The notes beneath the pieces were generated by a model. The model worked only from the letters and a program-made list of their open reading frames with translations, ran no database searches and had not been told where the DNA came from. This document shows, piece by piece, positions 1 through 8,655 of a stretch of DNA of 10,117 nucleotides (positions are counted from its first letter, which is position 1; each line of letters starts with the position of its first letter). The position numbers were made by a program, and so were the translations under genes. Source of the stretch: Jimgerdemannia flammicorona (lineage: Eukaryota; Mucoromycota; Endogonomycetes; Endogonales; Endogonaceae); contig RBNI01007643.1 of assembly GCA_003990745.1 (NCBI GenBank), forward strand, positions 1 to 10,117. The letters run 5' to 3'.

Positions 1-7
1 TTTTTTT
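1..7 (-). other. Poly(A) tail of element A (edge of window)
   Basis: Seven T on the plus strand read as an A-run on the minus strand, directly after the 3' end of element A. The run touches the window edge, so its length is unknown. A terminal poly(A) fits target-primed reverse transcription of a polyadenylated transcript. Confidence 0.6.
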
Positions 8-28
8 ATAGTTATTTGGACTGTATTC

Positions 29-34
29 TTTATT
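29..34 (-). promoter_or_regulatory. Polyadenylation signal AATAAA of element A
   Basis: TTTATT on the plus strand reads AATAAA on the minus strand, 21 bases before the A-run at 7-1. That is the usual spacing for 3' end cleavage. Finding the hexamer and the tail together is the main support for placing the element's 3' end here. Confidence 0.6.
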
Positions 35-890
35 AATATCTCAGTCTAATCCCATAATAATACACTGACCCTCACTCCTATCCAATCCCTCTGGGGGGTC
101 CATCTCTCATCCTATCTCAATAGAAAACCACTACTCTATTAATCATCTCTGTCCACCCATTACTCTACTTGCAGATTACCTCTATCAGTCAGCAATGGTA
201 CCCACTCTGGGGGCTCTATCTTACCCACCACTCTGACATAATATCCCCCATCAATCCTTTCCATCTCAGCTATCTCTCTCTCTTGCTTGACTGCTGCCCC
301 TCCTCAAATACAAAAAGCCAATAGCTAGCTAATCTTACCCATACTGCTAACACCTACCCTAAAGTGAGCTATTTATTATCTACACCCTCCACCAACCTCT
401 CCCTCAGATCCTCCCAATGACCTCTCTCTCTATCTGCTCTCCTTCTAATACTGAGTCAATCACCTATTGCTATCCAAAAGTTCTCCAGAACTTTGTACTC
501 TCTCAGCCAATATTCTGATATCTGGACAAAACCCCCCATCTGCTCTACATTGTAGCACTTCTTACAATCAAAGAGCCCCCCATCTATCAAGTGCCTAGAG
601 TGGAAATTCAACATGACATTCCATCTTAGCATCTGCCATCATACTCCTCAGAACTTAGAGAGAAGCTACTACTATACTTCAGCACTATATGATCAGACTC
701 TTGCCTAGTCTCACTCTTCTCCAATCTCTACTGCCTGCTAACCCTCAGACCACAGATCCTGCCCCAAATCTTGTTGACACTCTACTCCATCTCAAATATT
801 AAAATCAACCAGTGGAGCACCCCTCAGTAGTAGTCTCTCTCATCTCTACATCCTCAGACCCCACTATATCTTACTCTTATCATCTCACCA
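35..890 (-). other. 3' stretch of element A: end of ORF2 and/or 3' UTR, not assigned
   Basis: This stretch follows the last part of ORF2 that I can follow and precedes the AATAAA signal. Translations on the minus strand give scattered open patches, none of which I can match with confidence. No RNase H motif or CCHC zinc knuckle is recognisable, although some LINEs carry such domains here. On the plus strand it is rich in CTCTCT and CCA, the same C/T bias as the rest of the element. No separate gene is evident. Confidence 0.45.
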
Positions 891-1244
891 TCATAGCTCA
901 ATATAGTGCACACTATCTATCACCCTCCACCAGAATCTCTTATAACATAGTCTCCTGCTACTACTCAGACCTACTAAGGACAACAGGTCTCCTGAAGATC
1001 TCCTGGGAGAGTATCTCATCTCCCAGACCTTCTGCAACAGAGGGACCCATCTACAGCAGTCCATTTCAACTACCATACTTATAGACAGTATAGCCTCTTT
1101 GGGAAATCCACCAGCTCCAATCCCCCTTGATCTACTAGCAATGATAAGACCTCCCAGCTTATCTGAGATCTCCTTCCAGCCCAGATTCAGTCCTTGGCAA
1201 GCTTTAATGACCTAGCCACTACTCAGACTGAGAAGTCAAGTGGT
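891..1244 (-). other. RT thumb and C-terminal part of element A ORF2
   Basis: After a frameshift near 1245 the translation reads KDWIWAG-like and then SQISWEVL (about 1163-1145) and GGLELVDF. This matches the conserved region after the polymerase fingers and palm in fungal LINEs, where a SWE..C.P...GGL.L block follows an LWY..RVLP-like helix (here KLWYIVY, just upstream in the previous frame). A second shift near 1060 leads into a patch with YKRFWWRVIDS ending at 891. Similarity is judged from motif order, and the exact frames at the joins are uncertain. Confidence 0.65.
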
Positions 1245-2305
1245 ATACTATATACCACAGCTTAGAAAATCAGTAGACATTTAGAATTGACACTCAGCTT
1301 GCTAGAGAGATATGATGATCCCCCCAGCTCCAAAGTGCCTCTCTCCATATAGCCACCCTCTGCTCCCACTAAGTTTATAGCAGAACAGATCTATATACTA
1401 ATAGAAAGATGCCAAGATACTGTATAGCTTCTCCTGTAGGAACAATTGTTCTAATGATATCTCTCTCCACTAGGCCATTTCTAAGCACTATTGTCTCACA
1501 CTTATACTAGTTAAGTTTTACTCCAAAGTGTACCTCATACTACTCAACTGTCTCCCACAGTATTATAATATCTACCACAGAGCCAAGACTAATCACTATA
1601 TCATCTACAAAGACCCCAACTTTTCCAAACTATACTATAAATAGTAAGCCCCACTATTTTATAACAAATTCTATCTATTAATAGTTCTAATGACAGTATA
1701 TACATATGTATAAAATAGGGGACAAGGGGTCCTCTTGAGGAACTCCTCTCCCTAGAGAGAATATAGTACCCCTATAACTATTGTACATCAGTGCTGCCCT
1801 ACTGCTCTCTAATAAACTCAGTATAGAGGTTTGGAATACTAGAGATACCCCTATCTTGTCCAGTATCTTACTCAGCCAGACTTGCTGGACTTGATCATAG
1901 ATCTTCTCCTGGTCTAGGAAGACCAATCTCCCATTCAGACCACTAGTCCTAGCTCCTTCAATAATACCATGAACCCAGGCAGTACCATCTCAGATGAGTC
2001 AGCCTCCAACAAATCTCCTCTGCTCCTCCCCTAGTACCTGCTGAGTCACTCTTTGTAGTTGAGCTACTATCACCTTAGTGACTAGCTTTCTGTCCATATC
2101 CAAGAGCATAATTGACCTCCAGTTCTTCCAATTCTCTCTCCTGCTCTTATCATTATACAACAGGGCCACTAAACCAAGGTCCTGTCCTCCAACCCAGACT
2201 TCTGATATAAGAATGAAATCACAGAGTACCACCATCTCTCCCAATACTCCAGGAACTCTCACTATCTTCTTCCAGAAGTCTCAAGACAATCCATCCTCCC
2301 CAGAT
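1245..2305 (-). other. Reverse transcriptase domain of element A
   Basis: The block order is that of a non-LTR reverse transcriptase. It starts with SGEDGLS (about 2303) and passes through GLVALLYN and NWRSIMLLDMDRKLVTK (about 2170-2080). GEEQRRFVGG follows (ends near 1999), then the motif A region VFLDQEKIYDQV (from about 1923), GRGVPQEDPLSP (about 1750-1712), FVDD (1611-1600) in place of the common YADD, and QYLGIFL (about 1422-1402). The motif A Asp and both Asp of FVDD remain, so the polymerase triad survives. One frame covers nearly all of it. Stops occur, for example just after FVGG and within the stretch after SPI. Arg-to-Gln in YDQV fits CpG decay. Confidence 0.9.
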
Positions 2306-3044
2306 ACTATATTAGGCTTAGTAGTTGCTAGTATTTTCTGAATATCCTCCTTCTGGACTAACAGTATCAAATCTCCAAGACCTTCTACCAGTAGTGGCTG
2401 CCAATCCTCCAGGGTCTCTTTAATAACCTCAGCATCTGTATTTCTCTCTCTCTTACTCTACAGGCCACTCCATCTCTCCTTCAGAGATCCCAGAATCTGT
2501 TGCATACTATATATAAGTGAACCCTCAGCATCCAAGATTCCCTCTCACTGTTGTCTTATCCTTCTTGCTTGAAGGAGTCTTATAAGGTACCATGAAGGCC
2601 TTTCTCCTTCTTCAAGCCTCTACTACCTCAGCTAGGTAGCCATACTCTTCATATATATCTTCTCCTCCTCCCTTAGTATCTGCTACATATCTATAATCTC
2701 AAGTTTGGCTCACACTAGTCTCCAGTCCTCCACTCTCTTCAAGTCTAATAACTTAGCCCATCTTAGCTATAGTCATACTAACCTAGCAGAAGCTCACTTC
2801 ACTCTCCTCTGTTGCTGGTTTTCAGCAAACCTGCCAGCCTCTCCCCAGTAAGCCTTTGTAGCCTCCTTTAGCCTTACTTATCTAACTACAACTAGTGCTC
2901 TCTCAAGAATCTAACCTACCATCTTCAACTGTATCTCTGCTTCCTAGGGATCCCATAGCTTACTCTCTGTCAGTAGAGAGATATTAAGGCAGTAATGTCT
3001 GGGCTCATCCCCACTCTTCCCAAACTGGCCTTTCTCTATCATAC
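2306..3044 (-). other. Linker between endonuclease and RT in element A ORF2
   Basis: The frame continues from SDYW toward the RT. The stretch is charged and probably helical (patches such as REEEKIYMKS and KRERNTDAEV) with several stops. It corresponds to the endonuclease-RT linker of LINE ORF2 proteins and to positions about 8656-9398 in element B. No distinct domain is recognisable, and nothing suggests a separate gene. Confidence 0.55.
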
Positions 3045-3701
3045 CCCAGTAGTCTGATCAAGGGCACCATTTCACCTCCAATGACTTCTAAATATCTCTC
3101 TCCCAACAGTCTACCATCAGTATCCAGTCAATCCTCATATCCAGACTATTGACCCAATGAGTATATATCCTCTTCTCTCCCCACAGTATCCTTTCTGTCT
3201 CTCCTAAAGAGCTAAGGCCCTCTACCTCCTCTCAGGCATCCAGGCCACCACTCCTTCCTCCAGCACTCCTTTCTCTATTAGTCCTGTCTAACTGAAGATT
3301 TCTGATTATATTGAAGTTCTCTGTCAGAATATCAACCCCATCCTCTACAAGAATGCCCTCCTTCAATAGTCTATTAATTCATGCATATGCTCACTCCTGA
3401 TAGCTAGACAGTAGCAAGAACCAATCACCACTAGTGCCCAGCTCAGCTGAATCCATTCCCCCCACACCAACTGGTCACTCCAACTCCTGACTCCACCTAT
3501 TTCTCCTCTATCATTCCTCACCAGAATTGCCATCTTGCTCTTCCACACTGCAGTACCCCCCCATTCTCTTGTCTACTCTACTTAATTTACATCATCCTCA
3601 TATTATATATCTTGTAACAGAAAGAGATCAGTCTCTAATCTCTTAAGCTAAGTGAAAATATTATACTATCTGCCAGAGCCCTATAGCCTATTTACATTCA
3701 A
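3045..3701 (-). other. APE-type endonuclease domain of element A (inactivated)
   Basis: In order I see the N-terminal strand SLNVNRL (3701), FLLQDI (about 3625-3608), MAILVRND (about 3540-3515), a block corresponding to GDFN that reads ENFN (3321-3310), DRTNRERS, then RIDWILM and SDYW (3057-3046). In active APE-like endonucleases GDFN and SDH hold catalytic and metal-binding residues. Here the GDFN Asp is Asn and the SDH His is Tyr, both of which single C/T transitions can explain. One frameshift near 3365-3375 splits the domain. The metal-binding Glu of the usual LQET is Asp, as it is in element B. Confidence 0.85.
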
Positions 3702-3737
3702 AGAAAAGATTTTAGTTGTACTGTTTATTGGAAATAA

Positions 3738-3742
3738 TATTA
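3738..3742 (-). promoter_or_regulatory. ORF1 stop / ORF2 start overlap of element A (TAATA, decayed start)
   Basis: On the minus strand the ORF1 frame ends in TAA (3742-3740). The next three bases, sharing its last A, are ATA, in frame with SLNVN of the endonuclease. Element B has TGATG at the same place. I infer that A once had TAATG and that G-to-A mutation removed the start codon. Confidence 0.5.
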
Positions 3743-5790
3743 AAAGAAGAATATTCCTTTTACAACTCTGCACTCATCTCCTCTTACTAGATTCAATTTA
3801 TGCTCTACAGTAATCTCCACATTCTTTATCCTTTTAGCCTCAAATCCAGTCAGAAGATCAGCCAATTCCACATTCTTCTTCTCCTCTATCATGTCCTGAT
3901 ACTCCTGGCATACTCTCTGCCAAAGTTGAAGCCCCTGCCTCTGCTCTCACCAGAAAGCTGCCTGTTCCCCTACTATTACTACCAGTTTCTTCTCTCTTGT
4001 TTTATCAACCTCATATCTCTCCTCCTCCATAAAGATGGCCAATACCTTGACCTTAAGAGCCTCCACCACACCATTGCCACAGAGTACCCTCTCCCAATAC
4101 TCCTCACTGACAACTTGTAGGTCTATATCTCTTAATTCCTCTGCCACCAAGTTATATATTATGTGGTACATCTACTATAAGTCCCCAATGTCCTTATCTC
4201 TAGGAGTATCTGGTCTCCCCTCACTCAGCATTGAAGTATTTACACCAGCACTGGCATATTCTTCCCACTCCTCCTCAGAGACATTAACCAATTCATCCTC
4301 CTTGGTTCTCATCACCTACCCCCCCATCTCTGTATCTGGTACTCTAAACTGAACCCTGTGTATATCCCTCATCTCTATATCCTCACCAGTTTGTATCCTC
4401 TCAGTAGCAGCTGGCACTCTGCTTACCTTCACCTCCTCCTAGACCTCTAGAATGCTATCATCATACAGCACCTGATCCCTAGTCACCTTACTTGTTTGAT
4501 CACCTACCATCTTCTGCTCCCCTCCTCTACTGGCCCAAACACTTGTCTGTACTCCCTCAGCAGTCTCTAATTTACCCAATCCCATGACTGCCTTCTCCTT
4601 CAGACTCACCAATAGCTCTCTCTGTCTCTTCCTTTTCTGTACTCTCTCCCATTGCCCTTTATCTACTCAGATATACTTTCCATCTACTATCTCCAAATGT
4701 ATCAAATCTACATAGGTCTTTCATACCTTTGCTCTATATTCTACTGCTCTACCAAGTTCTTCCAGAGCCTCCAGTAGGTCCTCCTCCTCCTTCTCACTTC
4801 CCTTCACCCTTGATATCTTACAGATAAAGGCTCTCCACAGCATTACTGAAGGCCAGTCCCAAGGCTTTCCAGTGGCCTCCCTCCCAGCCAGCTGAATCCT
4901 GACATCTATATCATCAGTTTGAAAAGTAGTCTCTTTCTATATCTAGAATCCAATATCAACTACTTCTCTATACTCTGCTATAATCTCCTCAACTCTACAC
5001 CTCATCTCAACCATCATCACTATGAGTACCTCTTTTACCAAGAGCTAGACCACTCTTGAGTCCTATCTCAAGCACTATGCTATAAGTACTGCCACTTTTT
5101 CAATAGCCAGCCCAGCCGTCAATACCTCCTCCAGTAGTCCTATCTCCTCAAAGCCCACCTCTACCCTCTTCATATCTCTCAGGAACTTTACTAAAACTAC
5201 TTCTGCCATCTGCTTCAATATGAGCTCCAATACTATCTTTACTATCATAACTAGCCCTCAAAAACACAAAGTGACAACAAACTCTAAAATTGACTTCTTA
5301 AGTAATAGGGCCACTGCCAGGTCTGTTATACTATCAGTCAAATCCCCCTACCTCTTTTGGACCCCCTGCTCAGTCCCCCCATCAGCCATCATATCTCTTT
5401 TTTTTTCTAGATCCACTATCACACTGCTATCAACAGTCACTCTACTGCTCTCAGCCACAGTACTTCTAGTATCTATACTCACTTCTCCAAACTAAGGGCC
5501 TCTCTCCCTTCCTATACTAGCCTTGTTCTTTCTCTCAGCAACTCCAGCCCTAGTTCCAACTGACTATCTACCCTTCTTCATCGTATCTACAAAGCTTAGG
5601 AACTCAGATCTACCCCCATTTCCACCAAATACTAGCCTCTCCAGAGCTCTCTCTACCATTTGTCCCTCTAAAAGCACCTATCCCTAGACTATAACCTCTT
5701 TCCACATGCTGCTAGCTGAATGCCCCAGGTCTATCTGACTCAGTATACTTATCAAAACTCTTACTTGATGATATTTTACTAGTACCTTTT
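3740..5790 (-). pseudogene. Element A ORF1: Tad1-type ORF1 protein, degenerate
   Basis: ORF1 proteins of LINEs bind the element RNA. From about 5155 down to the TAA at 3742-3740 one frame can be followed, with several TAG and TGA stops. Patches align with element B. RVEVGFEEIGLLEEVL matches B's AVEIGFVEKEEMVKVL, and EVVDIGF then DVRIQLAGREATG match MIDFGF and IMVRLKGKETTG. VKGSEKEEEDLLEAL matches RKGSEQEEEELLLAL, and EEYWERVL...RYEVD matches QEAWEGFL...GYEVD. The region above 5155 is rich in Ser and Thr and hard to place. SSSKSFDKYTESDRPG near 5771 resembles the ORF1 start of B but lies in another frame, so the N-terminus is tentative. I see no CCHC zinc knuckle, which many ORF1 proteins carry. 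The C-terminus overlaps the ORF2 start. Confidence 0.7.
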
Positions 5791-5865
5791 CTCTGAGTTA
5801 TGTTGAAAAGTATTGCTTGAAGTTGGTATAATATAGTTATCTTCTGCTTCATTATTATTGAACTG

Positions 5866-5989
5866 GATTATATTATAGATATCCTTTATAGTGACTTTTT
5901 TTACTCAAACCACTCAGAGTGAGCTAAGCCACACATACATCTTTTTGTAAAAAGCAATATATTTTCAAGTTTTCACTTCATCTATACTG
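5866..5989. other. Junction between the 5' ends of elements A and B
   Basis: This AT-rich stretch separates the two divergent elements. It contains an 11-base palindrome, CACTCAGAGTG (5920-5930), and CTTTTTGTAAAAAG, a near-palindrome at 5940-5953. Neither is clearly a transposon end. It may hold remnants of both 5' UTRs and any original target DNA. Internal promoters for both elements could lie here, as LINE promoters usually sit at the 5' end, but no promoter motif is convincing. No gene is seen. Confidence 0.4.
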
Positions 5990-6062
5990 GTGTACTAGGT
6001 GTAGCAGAAGTCTGGCAACAATTCACAGTAAGGTTCATCTGGATCCATTGGGTTTTCATCAA
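5990..6062 (+). promoter_or_regulatory. Probable 5' UTR of element B
   Basis: The bases before the ORF1 ATG at 6063 have no open frame of note. They share AGCAGAAG with the corresponding region of element A at matching spacing. LINE transcription is usually driven from within the 5' UTR, but no specific promoter box can be named here. The start point is an estimate. Confidence 0.35.
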
Positions 6063-7962
6063 ATGGCAACCTAAGACTCATCAAGCTCTGAATGCTTAGA
6101 GAGAAGGAGACCTGGCCTGGGCCTCCTTAAGAGTTTTGTAGCAGTGGCAGGGACTGGTACTACTGCTGAGGGGACAGGTAGTCAGTGGAGGTCAGCTGGT
6201 ATTGAGGGCTGGCATACAGTGATGGGGGACAGGAGGGCTACTGCTAGGCTTATGGAGGTAGGACAGAGGAGATGTAGTATTGACAGAAGAGAGAGTCAGG
6301 TGACTGATCAGATGGCAGGTCAGATGACTGCCAGGGGACAGAGGTCAGGAGGTAGGATAGCTGAGACTGACATTCCTGGGGCTAGGCCAGTGGCTGGACC
6401 AGTGGCTGGGAGTGGAACTGCTGGTGAGCTTCTTGGGGCTAGTGGGGTGACTGTTGGTATCTTGGGAAGTAAGAGGAAGGTGATAATAGTAGCTGGCTCT
6501 GAAGAACTAGTAGTGTGTCCTTTTTTCTACAAATTGGTATCAATATGGGTGATCTCAGTGAATTTTCTGGGACTGGGTTTGTCTGCCAGAGAGGTGTTGT
6601 GGCTAGTGGGAGAGGAGATTGCTGGCACAGAGTTCTTGAAGTTTATTCTGTCAGTAGAGGCAGTGGAGATTGGCTTTGTAGAGAAGGAGGAGATGGTGAA
6701 GGTCCTAGAGAAAGGGTTGGTAGTCAAGAGCATCAAGATTAGAATAGTGAGATATCTGAGATAGGATCCACATACAGTACATCTGGTGGTAGAAGGGCTG
6801 CCAACTCTTGGGAGACAGGAGATGAAGGAGATAGTGGCAAAGACACTGGCAGGCTTTGGTGAGATGATTGACTTTGGATTTATGTTCTGGGAGGGGACTA
6901 AGCTGAGGAATGACAACTGTGAGATCATGGTGAGGCTGAAGGGCAAAGAGACTACAGGGCTAGGAAGAGACTGACCAGAGGTGATTCATGTTGGAGAGCA
7001 GGAGTGCAAGGTGTGGAGAAGAAAGAAAAGGATCTGAACAGGAGGAGGAGGAATTACTACTTGCTCTGAAGAAGAGAAAGACCACAAAGGAACTGTATAA
7101 GAGGAGATGAGAGAAGTTTGCCAAGGACTAGATCTGGATTCTGACAGAGAAGAGAAGAAAGAGGTGGTGGAAGACAAACTGAGAGCACCTGCAAACAGTC
7201 CTCCAAGGTGTGAAAATAGAGGAGGAAGTGTGAGTGGAAATGGCCAAGAGTCAGATGAAGGAGATAGAGATAACTGAGGTATCCTTTTCACAACTAGGAG
7301 GTATAGAGAACTCTGCTCATATACCAGTAAAGGAGAAGTGGGTTGATAAGGAGGAGATAGGTGAAGGGGGCTTTGAGGATGTTGTTGAGATAGTACCTGA
7401 GACCCAGTTGGAGGATGTTCATATGGCAGGAGCAGCAAATATTCATTGGGAATGTCCAGAGGCAGGTGAGATAGTGTGGCTGGAGAAGGATGCTGAGGAG
7501 GATGATCTGGTGGATATGACCTCTGATGTGTCAGCAGACAGAGAGATGCTATAGGAGCTGAGTAGGACTCCAAGGCCTGCCACCCCTGGACCTCTGGTGA
7601 TCACTATAGATAATTGGTATCAGGCAGTACTTGAAGAGCTGGTGGAGGAGGATATTAAGGAAGTGGACATATTCAATAGATCTCAGGAGGCTTGGGAAGG
7701 ATTCCTCAATATTGTATTGCAGGGGCCAAAACTGGTGACAGTAATAGTGGTAGTACTTCTGGATGATAAAGGATATGAGGTAGATGAGGCCTGGATGGCT
7801 GATATCAGAAAAGTAGCATATGAGAGGGTAGATATCTTCTGCAGCAGTATGAATGGTACTCATATCTAGAGAGCCATCATGAAGAATGAAAGGAAATAAT
7901 CCTTAGTTGAGCTGAAAAGGTGGTGGTAATTCTGGTGGAGCTTTAAATATTCTTCTCAATGA
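6063..7962 (+). pseudogene. Element B ORF1: Tad1-type ORF1 protein, degenerate
   Basis: The likely start is ATG at 6063 (MAT, then TAA at 6072, then DSSSSECLERRRPG). The fourth codon was probably CAA. A low-complexity Gly/Thr/Arg region (about 6100-6470) follows, then a more structured part with EIGFVEKEEMVKVL, VEGLPTLGRQEM and GFMFWEGTKLRNDNCEIMV (about 6660-6930). A frameshift near 7010-7022 moves the reading to the next frame, after CKVW and before RKGSEQEEEELL. That frame continues through EKDAEEDD, NWYQAVLEELVEED and DDKGYEVDEAWM (about 7484-7800). It ends at TGA 7960-7962, with stops at 7552, 7867, 7897 and 7927 on the way. Reading past 7867 is supported by A, whose ORF1 also runs right up to ORF2. 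No zinc knuckle is visible. The presumed role is RNA binding. Confidence 0.7.
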
Positions 7963-7964
7963 TG
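7960..7964 (+). promoter_or_regulatory. ORF1 stop / ORF2 start overlap TGATG of element B
   Basis: The TGA that ends the ORF1 frame (7960-7962) shares its A with an ATG (7962-7964) that opens the endonuclease frame, MMNNLYILLLNVNGL. A second ATG follows at once. Such overlaps permit translation of ORF2 by termination-reinitiation, shown experimentally for the silkworm LINE SART1, which uses TAATG. Use of that mechanism here is an inference. Confidence 0.6.
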
Positions 7965-7988
7965 ATGAACAATCTGTATATATTATTA

Positions 7989-8655
7989 CTAAATGTCAAT
8001 GGTCTATATGATGGAGTGAAGTGGAGACATCTATTTTATTAGCTAAAGGTCAGGAGATATGATGTGATATTTCTTCAAGATATTCAAGCCTATGGTGAGT
8101 AGGATTATTTGGAATAGAGTAAAGAATGGTATGGCAGTACAGGGTGGAATGAGCAGGTGGGGATCTTGATTGGTTTAGAGAGAGGTGAGCTGGTAGAGAT
8201 TGCAGTCTATGGTGATTGATTGGTTTGGAGAAGATTAAAAGGAGAAGCTGATAATGGGCTTGTGGTAGGCTCTGCTTACTTACCAGCAGTTGGCAGAGAG
8301 TAAAACCAATAGGTGGAGGACTGGCTGACTTAGGGAGGCTGAGAAGAGATTGGGTTGGATATTCTGGGGGGAGATTTCAATATGATACATGACAGGACAC
8401 TAGATAGATCTGATGGTGGAGTGGGTGTGGCTGTGTCAGCTAGACTCTTGCAATGGCTTCAGGTTGAGTGAGATATGGGATCAGTTGATGGGGTATGGCA
8501 ACATCAAGAAGAGAGACTAGGGCTCTTTACTAGGTAGTATTCAGTTGGTAAGGACTTGGTGGGAACAAGGATTGATTGGATTCTGGTGACAGAATGTTGA
8601 AGTAATATACTGGATTCAGTAGAGATACAGTGGTGTCCTTGGTCAGACCACTGGA
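7989..8655 (+). other. APE-type endonuclease domain of element B
   Basis: The blocks in order are LNVNGLYD (7989-8012), DVIFLQDIQ (about 8061-8087), SAYLPAVGRE (about 8271-8302), GGDFNMIHDRTLDRSDG (about 8367-8417), GTRIDWILV (about 8562-8588) and WCPWSDHW (about 8631-8654). GDFN, RIDWIL and SDHW are the conserved catalytic and binding motifs of LINE endonucleases and are intact. Only the Glu of LQET is Asp, as in element A. About ten stops interrupt the frame. The Arg and Trp codons lost fit C-to-T or G-to-A change. Confidence 0.88.

Larger units (their letters stand above)
891..3740 (-). pseudogene. Element A ORF2: endonuclease-reverse transcriptase polyprotein, degenerate
   Basis: The second ORF of a LINE nicks target DNA (APE-type endonuclease) and copies the element RNA at the nick (reverse transcriptase). 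The N-terminal half of the endonuclease (3740 to about 3365) is in one frame, starting near FSLNVNRL at 3701. The frame then shifts near 3365-3375 and stays the same through the rest of the endonuclease, the linker and the RT core to about 1250. Two further shifts lie near 1245 and 1060. In-frame TAG, TGA and TAA codons are spread throughout. The expected start overlaps the ORF1 stop at 3742-3738 but reads ATA, probably a decayed ATG. The C-terminal limit at 891 is where the last readable frame, with KRFWWRVIDS, ends. It is a pseudogene in its present state, though the family call is secure. Confidence 0.85.
1..5865 (-). mobile_element. Element A: degenerate Tad1-like LINE, apparently 5' region to poly(A)
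   Basis: This is a non-LTR retrotransposon read on the minus strand. In order it shows a 5' region, ORF1, ORF2 (endonuclease, linker, reverse transcriptase, C-terminal part), a 3' stretch, an AATAAA signal and an A-run at the window edge. About 5.9 kb fits a complete two-ORF LINE. Its coding strand is purine-rich, so the plus strand here reads as C/T-rich. Almost no CpG remains (5117 and 5582 only), and stops fall in every coding frame, so it is not active as it stands. The Tad1 assignment rests on the motif style of the RT (FLDQEKIYD, RGVPQEDPLSP) and is an inference. The 5' limit near 5865 is approximate, taken from where similarity to element B fades. No target-site duplication can be checked because the 3' flank lies outside the window. 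Confidence 0.85.

Noticed and set aside
812..1084. Plus-strand open frame of 90 codons inside element A
   Set aside because: It is Ser/Thr/Tyr-rich antisense to the C-terminal part of ORF2 and follows the C/T-rich strand. The minus-strand frame with KRFWWRVIDS is the meaningful one.
3800..4352. Overlapping plus-strand open frames of about 105 codons
   Set aside because: They are Leu/Ser-rich shadows of ORF1 of element A. The minus strand here aligns with ORF1 of element B.
1..5865. CTCTCT and similar short runs as microsatellites
   Set aside because: They are short, scattered and follow from the purine-rich coding strand of the element. None forms a tandem array of note.
6515..6742. Alternative plus-strand frame of 75 codons in element B ORF1
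   Set aside because: The overlapping frame gives EIGFVEKEEMVKVL, which aligns with element A. This frame has no counterpart.
6527..7573. Minus-strand open frames of 139 and 195 codons across element B ORF1
   Set aside because: They are Ser/Pro/Leu-rich translations of the C/T-rich antisense strand. The plus-strand frames align with element A.
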